Shown here piece after piece: positions 1 through 9,531 of a DNA stretch of 64,000 bases. The DNA comes from JALORV01 sp963724365 (GTDB lineage: Bacteria; Pseudomonadota; Gammaproteobacteria; Burkholderiales; Burkholderiaceae_F). Made by a program: the position numbers and the translations under genes. The notes beneath the pieces were generated by a model. The model was not told the origin of the DNA, made no database searches, and saw only the letters and a list, made by a program, of their open reading frames with translations. Every line of letters starts with the position of its first letter. The stretch's first letter is position 1. The stretch lies in NCBI GenBank assembly GCA_963724365.1, contig CAVRUR010000007.1:19993-83992 (forward strand), given 5' to 3'.

Positions 1-1
1 T

Positions 2-244
2 GCCCTGGTGGGACTGCTTGCGCTGCCCCGACCCTGGGTGGCGCGGCTGGTGCAGACCGCGCTGATGCTCGGGACGATCGAATGGCTACGCACACTGGCG
101 GCACTGGCGGCGGCTCGGATGGCCCTCGGTCAGCCGTACACCCGGATGAGCCTGATCCTCGGCGCAGTCGCGCTGGCCACGCTGGCCAGCGCCCTGGTGT
201 TCCGTGCACGCGCGCTGCGGGAGCGTTACGGCCTCGGCCGATGA
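2..244 (+). CDS. C-terminal part of a small membrane protein (cut by window edge)
   Basis: The reading frame is open to the left edge and ends at a TGA at 242-244. It encodes about 80 residues with two hydrophobic stretches (around 15-35 and 47-66 of the visible part) and an arginine-rich tail ending RALRERYGLGR, so it looks like the end of an integral inner-membrane protein with the basic tail in the cytoplasm. The GTG at 8 is only the first possible start inside the window and need not be the true one. I do not recognise the family. It is convergent with the amidohydrolase gene, whose stop codon is only about 10 bases away. Confidence 0.55.
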   Translation, partial: ALVGLLALPRPWVARLVQTALMLGTIEWLRTLAALAAARMALGQPYTRMSLILGAVALATLASALVFRARALRERYGLGR

Positions 245-253
245 AGTGACTTC

Positions 254-1445
254 CTAGCGGCCGAGATACTTCTCGACCAGCCGGATCCAGTAGGTCGCAC
301 CCAGCGGAATCAGCTCGTCGTTGAAGTCATAGCTGGGGTTGTGCAGCATGCACGGTCCGAGCCCATGGCCGGATGCGCGATGCGTGCCATCGCCGTTGCC
401 GATGAACACGTAGGCGCCGGGCCGGACCTTGAGCATGAAGGCGAAGTCCTCCGAGCCCATGGTCGGCTCGATCCCCCGCATGACGTTGTCGGCCCCGACG
501 ATGTCGTCCATCACCGTGGCGGCGAACTCGGCCTCGGTCGCGTGGTTGACCGTCGGCGGGTAGTTCCATTTGAAGTCGACATGCGACTCCGCTCCGTGCG
601 CCGCCGCAGTCATCTGCACGATGCGACGCATGTGTTCCTCGACCTGCGCGGTCACCGCATCGCTGAAGGTGCGCACGGTGCCGGAAATGAAGGCGCTGTC
701 CGGCACCACATTGGTCGCATCGCCCGCACGAATGATCGTCACGGACAGCACCGCCGCATCGATCGGTTTCTTGACGCGGGTGATGATGGCCTGCAGTCCG
801 TTGACCACCTGCACGGCGACGAACACCGGGTCGACGCCGAGGTGCGGCATCGCCGCGTGCGCGCCCTTGCCCTTGATCGTGATCTCGAATTCGTTGGCCG
901 ACGCCATCGCCGGGCCCGGGCGCAACACCGAACTGTCCGACCTTCAGGTTCGGCCAGTTGTGCATGCCGAACACCGCATCGCACGGGAAGCGCTCGAACA
1001 GGCCGTCGTCGATCATGCGCTGCGCTCCCGCGCCGCCTTCCTCGGCTGGCTGGAAGATCAGGTGCACGGTCCCGTCGAAGGGCCGGGTCTCCGCCAGATA
1101 ACGGGCGGCCGCCAGCAGCATCGCCGTATGGCCATCATGGCCGCAGGCATGCATCTTTCCCGCATGCGTCGAACGATGCGCGAACTCGTTCAGTTCCTGG
1201 ATCGGCAACGCGTCCATGTCGGCGCGCAGACCGACCGAGCGCGTGGACGTGCCGTGACGCAGTGTCCCGACCACGCCCGTGCCGCCCAGCCCGCGGGTGA
1301 CTGCGATGCCCCATTCGGTGAGCTTGGCGGCCACCAGGTCCGCCGTACGATTTTCCTCAAAGCGCAATTCGGGATGGGCGTGGATGTCGCGCCGGATCTG
1401 CTGGATCTCGGCGCGGAACTGGACAACGCGGTCGATTAGATTCAT
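254..1445 (-). CDS. M20 family amidohydrolase (hippurate hydrolase-like), one frameshift
   Basis: Predicted zinc or manganese amidohydrolase of peptidase family M20D, which cleaves N-acyl amino acids such as hippurate or indole-acetyl-amino acids in the cytoplasm. The N-terminal part (from the ATG at 1445, protein start MNLIDRVVQF) shows RADMDALPI, HACGHDGHTAM and AEEGGAG, the metal-binding and catalytic motifs of the family. The C-terminal part resumes in another frame at MASANEFEITIKGKGAHAA, the start of the lid domain, and runs to GSEDFAFML. The two halves join at about 911, where one extra G in the CCCGGG run breaks the frame (the span is 3n+1). Repaired length is about 396 residues, normal for the family. 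It diverges from the SARP regulator with 67 bases between start codons. The substrate cannot be told from sequence. Confidence 0.85.
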
Positions 1446-1512
1446 CGTCGGGTCACGATCGGCGGAGGGACGGAAGCTTACGCCGCGTCGACAGGCGGAT
1501 CGGGAGCCGAAC

Positions 1513-4500
1513 ATGGTATCCACGACGGGCGGAACGCTCAATCCGGTGCGCGACGGTCCCCCGAGGCTGCGCCTGCTGGGTTCGATCGAGCTCGATGGCC
1601 CGGTCAGTCTGCGTTTCCTGCCTGAGCGCCGCTTCCGCCTGCTGGCCTACCTCGCATTGAACGGGGCGTGGGTCGCGCGCGACCAGCTGGCCCATCTTTT
1701 CTGGCCGGACCGAACTCAAGAAGCAGCCCGCAACAATCTGCGCAAGCTGCTGCTTGAGGTGCGCGCACTCGGCGTGCCCGCGCTTGACGACTCGCGCCAT
1801 GCGTTGCGCTGGCAGGTTGAGCACGATGCGGCAGACCTTGCGAAGGCTCATGCTCAGAACGATCATCAATCCGTGTTGAACCTGTACCGCGGCATGCCGC
1901 TGCACGGACTGGATGGTGGCGACAGCCCGGCCTTCGCAGCCTGGATGCGCAGCGAGCGACTGCGATTGCGAACAATGTGGCGCGAATCGGTGCTCGCCAC
2001 TGCGCGCGACGTGGCCCCGCAAATCGCGGTCGATCACTCCCAGCGCTTGCTGGACGACGATCCTTACGACGAAGACGCCGTGCGCATGCAGATGCGAGCG
2101 TTCGCAACGCTCGGGCGCACCACCGATGTCGCGCGGATCTACCGGACGTTTGCCGAACGGGTGACCGAAGAACTCGGCGTCGATGTTGCGATCGAGACGC
2201 GCAATCTTGCCCGCGAGCTGCAGCTCGACAAGGCGTTGGCACCGACGGGAGCGACTGCCGCAACGTCGATCGAAGGCTCGGATGGTTTCATCGGCCGCGA
2301 CGCCGAGCTGGCCGAGTTACAGGCGCTGTTGGCGGATACGCAATGCCGGTTGATCACCGTAACGGGTCCGGGTGGCATGGGCAAGAGCCGACTGGTCAAG
2401 GAGCTGCTTCACCGACGCTCGTCACGTGCTGAAGAGACGGTTTGCTGGATCGCGCTAGACGACCTAAGCGATGTCGCCCAGGTGGCGCCGCGCGTCGCGC
2501 AAGAACTCAAGATTGAACTCACTGCGCTGCAGAATCCGATCGACGTCGTGGCGACGCACTTGGCGCCGATGACTGCCATCCTGGTGTTCGACAACACCGA
2601 GCACCTCCCGAGCCTCAGCGATCTGATTGAGCGGTGGCTGACGGTTGCTCCCCGGCTCAAGATCCTCGCGACCTCGCGCGCTCGAATCGGCGTCAGGAGT
2701 GAATGGCTCGTGACCTTGCGCGGCCTGGTAGTTCCGACGGTCGACACGGGCGATGCCGTGCTGCAGTCGGATGCAGCCCGCCTGTTTGTTGCGCAAGCGA
2801 GGTTGGCGCAGCCGCGCTTCGACCCTGTCAGCAACACCCAGAGCGTGGCCGGTCTGGTTCGCGCGCTGGGCGGGATGCCGCTCGCGATCCTCCTGGCTGC
2901 GAGCTGGATCCGACTGCTGCCGGTGAGCGACATGGTGTCGGACCTCACGCACTTGCTGGATGTGCTTGAGCAGACCGAGGAGGGCGATGAGCGGCCGGAG
3001 CATCGCAGCGTGCGCGCGACCTTCGAGCAATCTTGGCGACTGCTCTCACCGGCTGAGCAGAAGTTGCTGATGGTGCTCTCGGTGTTCGCGGGAACGTTTG
3101 CACGTGCGGCGGTTCACGAGGTGTCAGAGGCACCATGGCCGGTGCTGGGGGCACTGATCGACAAGTCACTCGTGCAGATCGATCGTGATGGCCGTTATTC
3201 ACTGCATCCGCTGATCCGGCAATTCTCGGCCGAAAAGCTCGGCGTGAATGTCGAGGCGGAGTTGTCCGCCCGCGCCGCGCATCTTCGTTACTTCGACCAG
3301 TGGGTTCGGCGCATCACCGATGTGCCGCGCGCCGAAGAACCCAAGGCGAACACGCTGATCGAGGTCGACCTGGAGAACCTCCGCCTGATGTGGCGTCACG
3401 CCGTGGCCACCATGGCCTGCGATACCTTGGCCGCGACTGCCGTGCCCTTGATGCGCTTCTTCGAACTGAGGAGTCGCTGGGTCGAAGGGGAACAGTTGCT
3501 CGGCGAGGCGGTCGACGCGCTGGCCATCCACACGAGCGACGATTACACCGCGAAGTCGGCGCGCGCCAATATCTGGCGTGCACTGGCGACGCTCGATTTT
3601 CGCGCCGGCCAGCGCGCGCGCTGCATCGAACGCGCCGAACGGTCTCTGCGCTTGTGCCGTGAGCTGTCCATTCGCAAGGGCATCAAGGGCAATCTGAACA
3701 ACCTCGGTCTCGCCCATTGGCAACTGGGCCACCTCGCCGAGGCTGAAGGCAACTTTGCACAGGCCGTCGAAGAGGCCCGTGCCGATGGCGATGCGGAAGG
3801 CGAAGCGATATTTCTTGGCAATTCCGCCCTTGTTGCCAAGGCGCAGGGCAACTATCAGGCCGCACTCCGGATGAACGAAGCGGCGCTGGTCGTGCATCGC
3901 GCCCGCGACAACAGGGTCAGCATCCTGACAACACTGAACAACCTCGGCAATCTCTATCGCGCGCTTCAGCAGCCGCGGCAGGCGATCGTCGTTCTGACCG
4001 AAGCACTGGCGCGGGCAGATCAGCACGCACGACTCTCGACCAAGATCTTTGTCCTGTGCAATCTGGCCCTGGCACATGCCGACCTGGGCGAATACGAACA
4101 GGCGTTGGCGCACGCCGAAGCCTCTGAGGCATTGCAGTGCAAGGGAGGGGAACCAGGCCTTGAAGCGTCGATCCGGCAGGTACTCGCCCGCGCGCTGACC
4201 GGAATCGGGCGATTTGCCGAAGCACGCGAACATCTGGCACTTGCGCTGCGGTTGTCTCTGGCGGAACGGCGCATCAGCCTGGCGGTTGGCACGTTGATGC
4301 ACTGGGGGCGACTGGTAGCTGCGCAGGGCGACGTTGTGCGTGCGGTCGGCATTCTTGCATTTGCCTCCAGCAACTCGGAGATTGACGGGCCCGATCGCGA
4401 CGTTGCCGTCCGCGAGCTCGCCTTGATCGAGCGGCGGCTCGGGCCGGAGCGCACCGAACAAATGCGACGCGATGCATCGGTGTTGACACTGGAAGTGCTG

Positions 4501-4554
4501 ACCGCACAACTGTTGAGTGACGCGACCCCGGTGCCACAGGGCGCTGGACAGTAG
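1513..4554 (+). CDS. SARP/AfsR-like regulator: BTAD, STAND ATPase and TPR domains
   Basis: A 1013-residue signal-transduction ATPase. The first ~100 residues (LRLLGSIELDGPVSLRFLPE onward) form a winged-helix DNA-binding domain. Residues ~100-250 are the helical bacterial transcriptional activation (BTAD) domain. An NB-ARC type ATPase follows, with Walker A GPGGMGKS at 285-292 and Walker B ILVFDN ending near 361. The C-terminal ~400 residues are tetratricopeptide repeats (blocks such as NNLGLAHWQLGHLAEAEGNF). I start at the ATG at 1513 because the homologous region begins there; an upstream in-frame ATG at 1279 would add 78 residues with no family resemblance. By family knowledge such proteins are ATP-dependent activators of nearby genes. 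The next genes on the same strand encode exported proteins, which makes them candidate targets; that link is inference. Confidence 0.85.
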   Translation: MVSTTGGTLNPVRDGPPRLRLLGSIELDGPVSLRFLPERRFRLLAYLALNGAWVARDQLAHLFWPDRTQEAARNNLRKLLLEVRALGVPALDDSRHALRWQVEHDAADLAKAHAQNDHQSVLNLYRGMPLHGLDGGDSPAFAAWMRSERLRLRTMWRESVLATARDVAPQIAVDHSQRLLDDDPYDEDAVRMQMRAFATLGRTTDVARIYRTFAERVTEELGVDVAIETRNLARELQLDKALAPTGATAATSIEGSDGFIGRDAELAELQALLADTQCRLITVTGPGGMGKSRLVKELLHRRSSRAEETVCWIALDDLSDVAQVAPRVAQELKIELTALQNPIDVVATHLAPMTAILVFDNTEHLPSLSDLIERWLTVAPRLKILATSRARIGVRSEWLVTLRGLVVPTVDTGDAVLQSDAARLFVAQARLAQPRFDPVSNTQSVAGLVRALGGMPLAILLAASWIRLLPVSDMVSDLTHLLDVLEQTEEGDERPEHRSVRATFEQSWRLLSPAEQKLLMVLSVFAGTFARAAVHEVSEAPWPVLGALIDKSLVQIDRDGRYSLHPLIRQFSAEKLGVNVEAELSARAAHLRYFDQWVRRITDVPRAEEPKANTLIEVDLENLRLMWRHAVATMACDTLAATAVPLMRFFELRSRWVEGEQLLGEAVDALAIHTSDDYTAKSARANIWRALATLDFRAGQRARCIERAERSLRLCRELSIRKGIKGNLNNLGLAHWQLGHLAEAEGNFAQAVEEARADGDAEGEAIFLGNSALVAKAQGNYQAALRMNEAALVVHRARDNRVSILTTLNNLGNLYRALQQPRQAIVVLTEALARADQHARLSTKIFVLCNLALAHADLGEYEQALAHAEASEALQCKGGEPGLEASIRQVLARALTGIGRFAEAREHLALALRLSLAERRISLAVGTLMHWGRLVAAQGDVVRAVGILAFASSNSEIDGPDRDVAVRELALIERRLGPERTEQMRRDASVLTLEVLTAQLLSDATPVPQGAGQ

Positions 4555-4684
4555 CGCTTTGTGGTTCTTCCAAAGTAGTCCGCGGTCATCGCCGCCTCGT
4601 ATTCGCTAGCGAACGCGGCTGCAGTCGCGGTCTGCGTGGGCGGCACAGCGCGACCCCTCGGGTCCCGGACAATGTAAGTCCACT

Positions 4685-4706
4685 CGCGAAACGGTCGCGA
4701 AACGGT
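4685..4706. repeat. Perfect tandem 11-bp repeat between the regulator and the next gene
   Basis: CGCGAAACGGT occurs twice head to tail (4685-4695 and 4696-4706) and a third partial copy starts with CGCG. It lies in the 197-base gap between the regulator stop (4554) and the small gene at 4752, about 45 bases upstream of that start. Directly repeated boxes upstream of the gene next to a SARP regulator are the usual form of a SARP binding site, so this is a reasonable candidate. No other structure is evident in this gap. Confidence 0.35.
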
Positions 4707-4751
4707 CGCGCGCCTAGTTTGTGTCCACGACGGACATGAACGAGGCCATCG

Positions 4752-4952
4752 ATGACCGACCCCGAGATCTTCATTGTGCGCATCTGGCGCCAGCTGGCCG
4801 GTGGCTTTCGCGCAACCGTTCGGCGAGTCGACGAGGAACAACCCCATCACTTCACTGCGGCCGCCCAGGTGACGCGTTTTCTGGAGCAGGGTGAGCCGCC
4901 AGTAGAAGACGCCTCTAACCCACGGCTGCCGTCGTTGAGGGAAGCACCATGA
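4752..4952 (+). CDS. Small conserved-looking protein, function unknown
   Basis: A 66-residue protein. The core (IFIVRIWRQLAGGFRATVRR ... FLEQGEPP) reads like small proteins with a beta-strand / amphipathic pattern ending in a helix, often found near regulators in beta- and gammaproteobacteria; no domain name can be assigned. It is soluble with no signal peptide. Its TGA overlaps the ATG of the next gene (ATGA at 4949-4952), which argues that it is a real translated gene in an operon with it. It follows the SARP regulator on the same strand. Confidence 0.6.
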   Translation: MTDPEIFIVRIWRQLAGGFRATVRRVDEEQPHHFTAAAQVTRFLEQGEPPVEDASNPRLPSLREAP

Positions 4953-5458
4953 AGTTAGGGGGCGCATTCTCCGCATGCAGGGGCAGTCGCGTGCACACCG
5001 TCCGGATCGCGACTGCCTTTGGCGCGCTGGCGTTCGGCGCGCTGATCTATGCGCTCATGCGGACACACGCTGCCGCATTTCTTCCTTCGGGGTGGCATCA
5101 CCCTGTGCTCGCGAGTTCGAAGCTGCCGCTTGCGTCCGCGCTCATCGGTGGGGCGCCGACGTTTCTGCACGCGCTCGCCATGTCGCTTCTGGTAGTGGTT
5201 GCGACCCAGGCGGCAACTCCGCGCGGCCGCGGCGCCTGCTGTGCCGCCGTGTGTGCGGTCGAGTTCGCCTTCGAATTTGCGCAGCACACCGTTGTCGCGG
5301 CCCTGCTTCTCGGCTCTGTGACCGCTTTGCCAATGGTGGGCGGCATCGGCGGTCTGTGGCGCTCGTACGTAACGCACGGAACGTTCGATCCGCTAGATCT
5401 TGTCGCGGCATGCGCCGGCTGTCTTGTCGCTTTTGCCGTATGCGCGCGCCGTACGTGA
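4949..5458 (+). CDS. Multi-pass membrane protein, VanZ/DUF2809-like
   Basis: A 169-residue protein with about four hydrophobic segments (roughly residues 20-40, 70-92, 98-125 and 140-165). The end contains GTFDPLDLVAACAGCLVAFA and, before it, EFAFEFAQH; the pattern E...Q followed by GTFDPLDL and a glycine-rich last helix resembles VanZ-like and DUF2809 proteins, small inner-membrane proteins of unknown biochemical role. The start is taken at 4949 because it overlaps the previous stop codon (ATGA). An alternative start 45-50 bases downstream would remove a polar leader. Confidence 0.6.
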   Translation: MKLGGAFSACRGSRVHTVRIATAFGALAFGALIYALMRTHAAAFLPSGWHHPVLASSKLPLASALIGGAPTFLHALAMSLLVVVATQAATPRGRGACCAAVCAVEFAFEFAQHTVVAALLLGSVTALPMVGGIGGLWRSYVTHGTFDPLDLVAACAGCLVAFAVCARRT

Positions 5459-5484
5459 CCGACCGATCACATTGGGAGCACACC

Positions 5485-7725
5485 ATGCAACGGATTGAAC
5501 AATGGAAGCGAATCACGGCGGTGGTGCCGGTCATCGTGTTTGGCGTGGTGTCGCTCGTTGCCAGCGGGGGTGGCGATGTCACCAGCGACCAAGATTGTGG
5601 GTACTTCGCCCTTACTGCAGAAAGTTGCTTTCGGGCGGCACCTCCGGGTCCCTCCGCACCGCCGGTAGCGCAGTCCAAGCGCTTTCCCGTCGTAGCGGTT
5701 TCCAGCGTCGGCGCGCGCGCTGCGATCATGTCCACCGAACGCGAGAACGACGACCCACAGCGGCCGGTGCAGAAGTTCGGCAGCACATTCACCTTTGTGC
5801 CGCCGGCGCTGGGTCAAGGGGCCGCACTGGCGGGCCCCACCGGTCAGACTTTCATCGCTTCGCGCCGCCCTGATCTGGCGGGCCACAACACAACGCTCGC
5901 GGCGGATGCCTCGGGGAATGCGACTGCCATGTGGGAGGCGAGCAATGCCGGCACGCCCGAGCTATATGCCAGCCAGTTCTCGGCCACCGTGGGCGGCTGG
6001 GGACCGCGCTTTCTGATTGCCACGCTCGGTCGGCTGGGTCTGTCCGCGGAGCGCGTCGCGATGGATGGTCGGGGCGGCGCTCTGGTCGCCTGGTCCGAGG
6101 GCGATGACCTGATACGCACCCGCATCTACGTTCCCGCGCAGGGGTGGCTGCCGCCGCTGGCCCCGATCAGCGCTGCCGAGGAAGGGTTGTACGACGTTGC
6201 GATGCGACCCAATCAAGCGTTCGTACTGTACAGCGACGCGGCCTTCAACCTCGTCATTGCACAGCTCGAGAGCTACGTCTGGGGTGCGCCAATCCGCCTG
6301 GTATCCAACTTTGGAGGCGGTGTCGGCCTGCCGCGGCTCGCGGTTCACCGCGATGCGCCTCTCGGCAGCACGGTGGTCGTCTGGGCTCAGCCCGACGGCA
6401 TCTATTTCAATCGCATCACGCTGAACGGGCCGGAGTTTCCCACTGGCCAGAAGATTCCGGGCAGCGACAACGGGACCGAACCGCAAGTGGTGATGGGAGC
6501 GAACGAAGAAACCACGGTCATCTGGAAAGTAAGGCTCGGCGGTACCTTGGCCAATCGCGCCATCGGCCGCGCCTGGGGCGCCGCGGAAAGTATCGCGGGC
6601 GGCAGCCCCAATGCGAGATTGGTCGGAGACTCGCTGGGCAATGCCGTCATGGTCTCGAGCGGCGACGGCAAGGTGTTCGCGACGCGATTCATCCGCGGCA
6701 GCGGCTGGCAACCGCAGCAGGAAATCGGCGCCGACCTGGTTCAGCAGGGTGTCGCCGATGTGGCGATGGACGACAACGGCCGTGCTCTGGTGGTTTGGGA
6801 GCAGGTGATCACCGCGACGCCTGATCCGCTCGACACGCGCATCGCCACAGCGATCATCGGTGCGCCAGTCGCGCGCTTCAGCAGCAGCCCTGATCCGGCC
6901 CAGGTGAACGTTACCGTTGTCTTCGACGCCACGGCCAGCAGTGACCCCGGGGGTTCGATTGCCCGCTACGACTGGGACTACACGGGCGATGGCGTGCCCG
7001 ACGCCGTCAACGTGAGCTCGATCCTCAACCATGTGTTCACCCAGGCCGGAACCTATCGGGTGAAGCTGGTGGTGACCGACAACTCAGGGCTGGTGTCCGA
7101 AGCGTTCAAGGACGTCGTCGTCGGTGCGAGTTCGCTCTACGGCATCAACTTGCCCATCAATCCGGCCTTCGAGTCGCCGGTGCTCGTGGGCTTCTTGCCG
7201 AACGCGCCCGGCAACTGGCGGGGCGATGTGGCGGTGTCGGTGGGCGCAGACCGTGGCATCACTCCGCGTAGCGCACCGAACATGCTGCGCTTCGACGCCA
7301 CCGGTGACGTCGGCAGCACCAACACGCTCGCGAGCCAGCAGTGGCAGATTATCGACGTCAGCACATTGGCGGCCGACATCGCCGCCGGTCGTGTGCGCGC
7401 TGACGCCAGTGCCTGGTTCAACCGAGTGGTCGGCGACTCCACGACCGACCGACGATTCGACATCCGCCTGCTGGCGTTTAACGTGGCCGCTGTCGATCTG
7501 CCCGCTGCCTATGTCGCCGGCACCCAGCTCGCGGTGCAGGCCGCCAGCATCCAGACCGTCGGCAACGTCTGGCAACAGGCGGCGCTGAACATGATCCTGC
7601 CCGCCGGTACGAGGTTGTTGCTGGTGGAGATCTATGCGTTCGAAGACGTGCTCAACGACGGCACTACCCCGGAATTCGCGGGGCATTACGCCGATGACAT
7701 TTCACTGGTACTGACCCGCAACTGA
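5485..7725 (+). CDS. Exported propeller-like protein with a PKD domain
   Basis: A 746-residue protein. The N-terminus has a basic start and a hydrophobic segment (VVPVIVFGVVSLVAS), a Sec signal or membrane anchor; the place where a lipoprotein cysteine would sit reads ASGGG, so it is not a classical lipoprotein. Residues ~110-460 hold six or seven degenerate repeats of about 50 residues of the form D..GNA...W...........GW (for example AADASGNATAMWE, MDGRGGALVAWSE, MDDNGRALVVWEQ), typical of a beta-propeller. A PKD domain follows at ~465-547 (DATASSDPGGSIARYDWDYT ... YRVKLVVTD). The last ~190 residues look like a carbohydrate-binding-type beta-sandwich. It probably acts at the cell surface; ligand unknown. 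The start ATG lies after GGGAGC. Confidence 0.7.
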   Translation: MQRIEQWKRITAVVPVIVFGVVSLVASGGGDVTSDQDCGYFALTAESCFRAAPPGPSAPPVAQSKRFPVVAVSSVGARAAIMSTERENDDPQRPVQKFGSTFTFVPPALGQGAALAGPTGQTFIASRRPDLAGHNTTLAADASGNATAMWEASNAGTPELYASQFSATVGGWGPRFLIATLGRLGLSAERVAMDGRGGALVAWSEGDDLIRTRIYVPAQGWLPPLAPISAAEEGLYDVAMRPNQAFVLYSDAAFNLVIAQLESYVWGAPIRLVSNFGGGVGLPRLAVHRDAPLGSTVVVWAQPDGIYFNRITLNGPEFPTGQKIPGSDNGTEPQVVMGANEETTVIWKVRLGGTLANRAIGRAWGAAESIAGGSPNARLVGDSLGNAVMVSSGDGKVFATRFIRGSGWQPQQEIGADLVQQGVADVAMDDNGRALVVWEQVITATPDPLDTRIATAIIGAPVARFSSSPDPAQVNVTVVFDATASSDPGGSIARYDWDYTGDGVPDAVNVSSILNHVFTQAGTYRVKLVVTDNSGLVSEAFKDVVVGASSLYGINLPINPAFESPVLVGFLPNAPGNWRGDVAVSVGADRGITPRSAPNMLRFDATGDVGSTNTLASQQWQIIDVSTLAADIAAGRVRADASAWFNRVVGDSTTDRRFDIRLLAFNVAAVDLPAAYVAGTQLAVQAASIQTVGNVWQQAALNMILPAGTRLLLVEIYAFEDVLNDGTTPEFAGHYADDISLVLTRN

Positions 7726-7746
7726 GCCGCAACTGAGGAGCACGCC

Positions 7747-9421
7747 ATGAAGAAGTCGCCAAGTCCTTTGAAAATCATTGTCCGCACTGGGGCGTCGCTC
7801 TGCATCGTGCTTGCCCTCGCCGGGTGTGGGGGCTCGGCCGATGTTCCGGAACCTGACGCCGCCGTGGCCGCGGAGCCGGCAGCCACCGCTGTGGCCGAAC
7901 CGACGGTTGGCAGTGCGCGGGCCACCGCGAGCGGCCCTGTCGTGCTCAGGATTCTGGTGCAGCCAACCGGCGCGACGGTCGCCAGTGGCAGTGGCGTGAG
8001 CTTTGCTGTCAGCGCCGCCGCCGCTACGAATGGCGGGACGTTGCTATACCAGTGGAGAGGACCGAGAGGTCCGATTCCTGGCGCAACCTCGGCCACGCAC
8101 GCGATCCCCGCAGCGGCGACGAGCGATGCCGGCAACTATTCGGTAACGGTATCCGACAGCACGGGCTCGATCATAAGCAACAAGGTCGCGTTGAACGTGA
8201 TCAATGCCGGGTGGGCGCAGATCGGCGGTCGTGCGCTGGACAGCTCGCCGGCGTCGCAGCAGCCGTCCTTGGCGCTGTGCGGGCAGCCGACGGCGGCGTG
8301 GATCGATACGAGGTCCGCGGGTGCCTCCGGCCAACTTGCCGTATGGCGTTTCGACGGCGCGGCGTGGTTAATGCTCGGTGGCATTCTCAATCAGTACTAC
8401 GGCGACAGCGCGGCGGAGCCGACGCTCGACTGTGTCGATGGCCAGCCGGTCGTGGCCTGGACCGAAGGTGCGGGAGCCGCCCGCAATGTGTATGTAAAGC
8501 GCTGGAACGGTTTGAACTGGGTCACCGTGTCCGCCCCTGCGACCGCGGGCAACCCATTGAATCAGAACAGCGGCAGCACGGCGAGCAAGCCGGTCCTGCG
8601 AGTGAACACCGCGCTGCCGACGACTGATCCCCTTCGGCCAACGATCGGGCAACTGCCGCAGTATTCCGCGCTCGCTTGGATCGAGAACGGGCAAGTGAAG
8701 GCCAAGTTCTGGAATGGCGCCGACTGGCAGTTCTACATCGGCGGTTCCGGACCGGGCGGCAATGGTGTGACCGAGATAGCGCTGACACTGGACATCGAGG
8801 AGCCGAATCTGACTTCACCACCTGTAATTGCGATGAACGCGCCGGTGCCGGCGAGTCGCCGCACGGTGAGCGCGTCGACCAATCGCGGCGGGTGGCGTGC
8901 CATCGGTGCGGCGCCCTCGCCGCTGATCCCGAACGGCACGGCGCTGATGCTCGGTGGCGTCGGCATGGGCGAGGACCGCGTCGGCCGCCTTCCGGTCACG
9001 GCGTGGATCACCGGGTCCGTGAGCTACTCGATCGATTCCACCCGCTTTGCGTCGGCGGACTTCACGAACGGGCAACTCGGACTGATCGCCCCAACGCCAA
9101 CCTGGAGTACCTATGCGCCGACTTTCGCCGTCGGCAGCCCGAAGGCCACCTCGTTCGACCCTCGCGAGTTCCGTGTCACGTGTGGAACAGACATCGTCCC
9201 GAGCTTTCGGCTACGCGATCAGCGAGAGCACGGGTTTCCAGGTGCTGCGCGGGCAGTGCAACAACGCACCGTTCGGGTGGGTGCGGGTCGCACCGCGAGC
9301 CACCGGCGTTGCGCTCGAGGCCCTGTCATTACGGATGGCGGCTGCGAGCGATCCGATCGTCGCCGGTGTTCAGCTCGTTGGCGGGCAGTACCAGCTTTCG
9401 GTCTGGCGCTATGCGCCGTGA
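7747..9421 (+). CDS. Lipoprotein with Ig-like domain and propeller-like repeats, one frameshift
   Basis: The N-terminus carries a lipoprotein signal with lipobox LAGC (Cys at about residue 27), so the product should be lipid-anchored outside the inner membrane. Residues ~58-150 form a bacterial Ig-like domain (ILVQPTGATVASGSGVSFAV ... SDAGNYSVTVSDSTG). The rest contains repeats of the type P.....G.P.VAW.E.......V.RW.G..W, again propeller-like. The main frame runs to about 9195 and then loses sense; the C-terminus (FGYAISESTGFQVLRGQCNN ... YQLSVWRYAP) continues in the next frame to a TGA at 9419-9421, and the span is 3n+1, so one extra base is present. Repaired length is about 557 residues. 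It follows the PKD protein after 21 bases and is similar in plan. Confidence 0.7.
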
Positions 9422-9442
9422 TTCGAACCCGTCAATCGGACT

Positions 9443-9474
9443 TTCGGTGAGTATTGAACGGAGGATTCACCGAA
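9443..9474. promoter_or_regulatory. Inverted repeat between two genes (terminator without T-run, or operator)
   Basis: TTCGGTGA (9443-9450) is repeated inverted as TCACCGAA (9467-9474) with a 16-base loop. It starts 21 bases after the stop of the Ig-domain lipoprotein gene and lies upstream of the small periplasmic gene at 9532. There is no T-run, so it is either a weak or Rho-assisted terminator or a protein-binding site. Confidence 0.35.
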
Positions 9475-9531
9475 GGTCGAACGTGTTTCGAAGGACACTG
9501 AGGTGGTAGCTACCTCTCGTTGGAGGTCCTC

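Noticed and set aside
3199..4509. Minus-strand open frame of 436 codons opposite the TPR part of the regulator
   Set aside because: Antisense shadow; the plus strand has regular TPR repeats.
4555..4751. Minus-strand stretch reading REWTYIVRDPRGRAVPP that looked like a gene remnant
   Set aside because: No start, no ribosome site and no continuing family similarity; the frame runs on as a shadow of the regulator gene.
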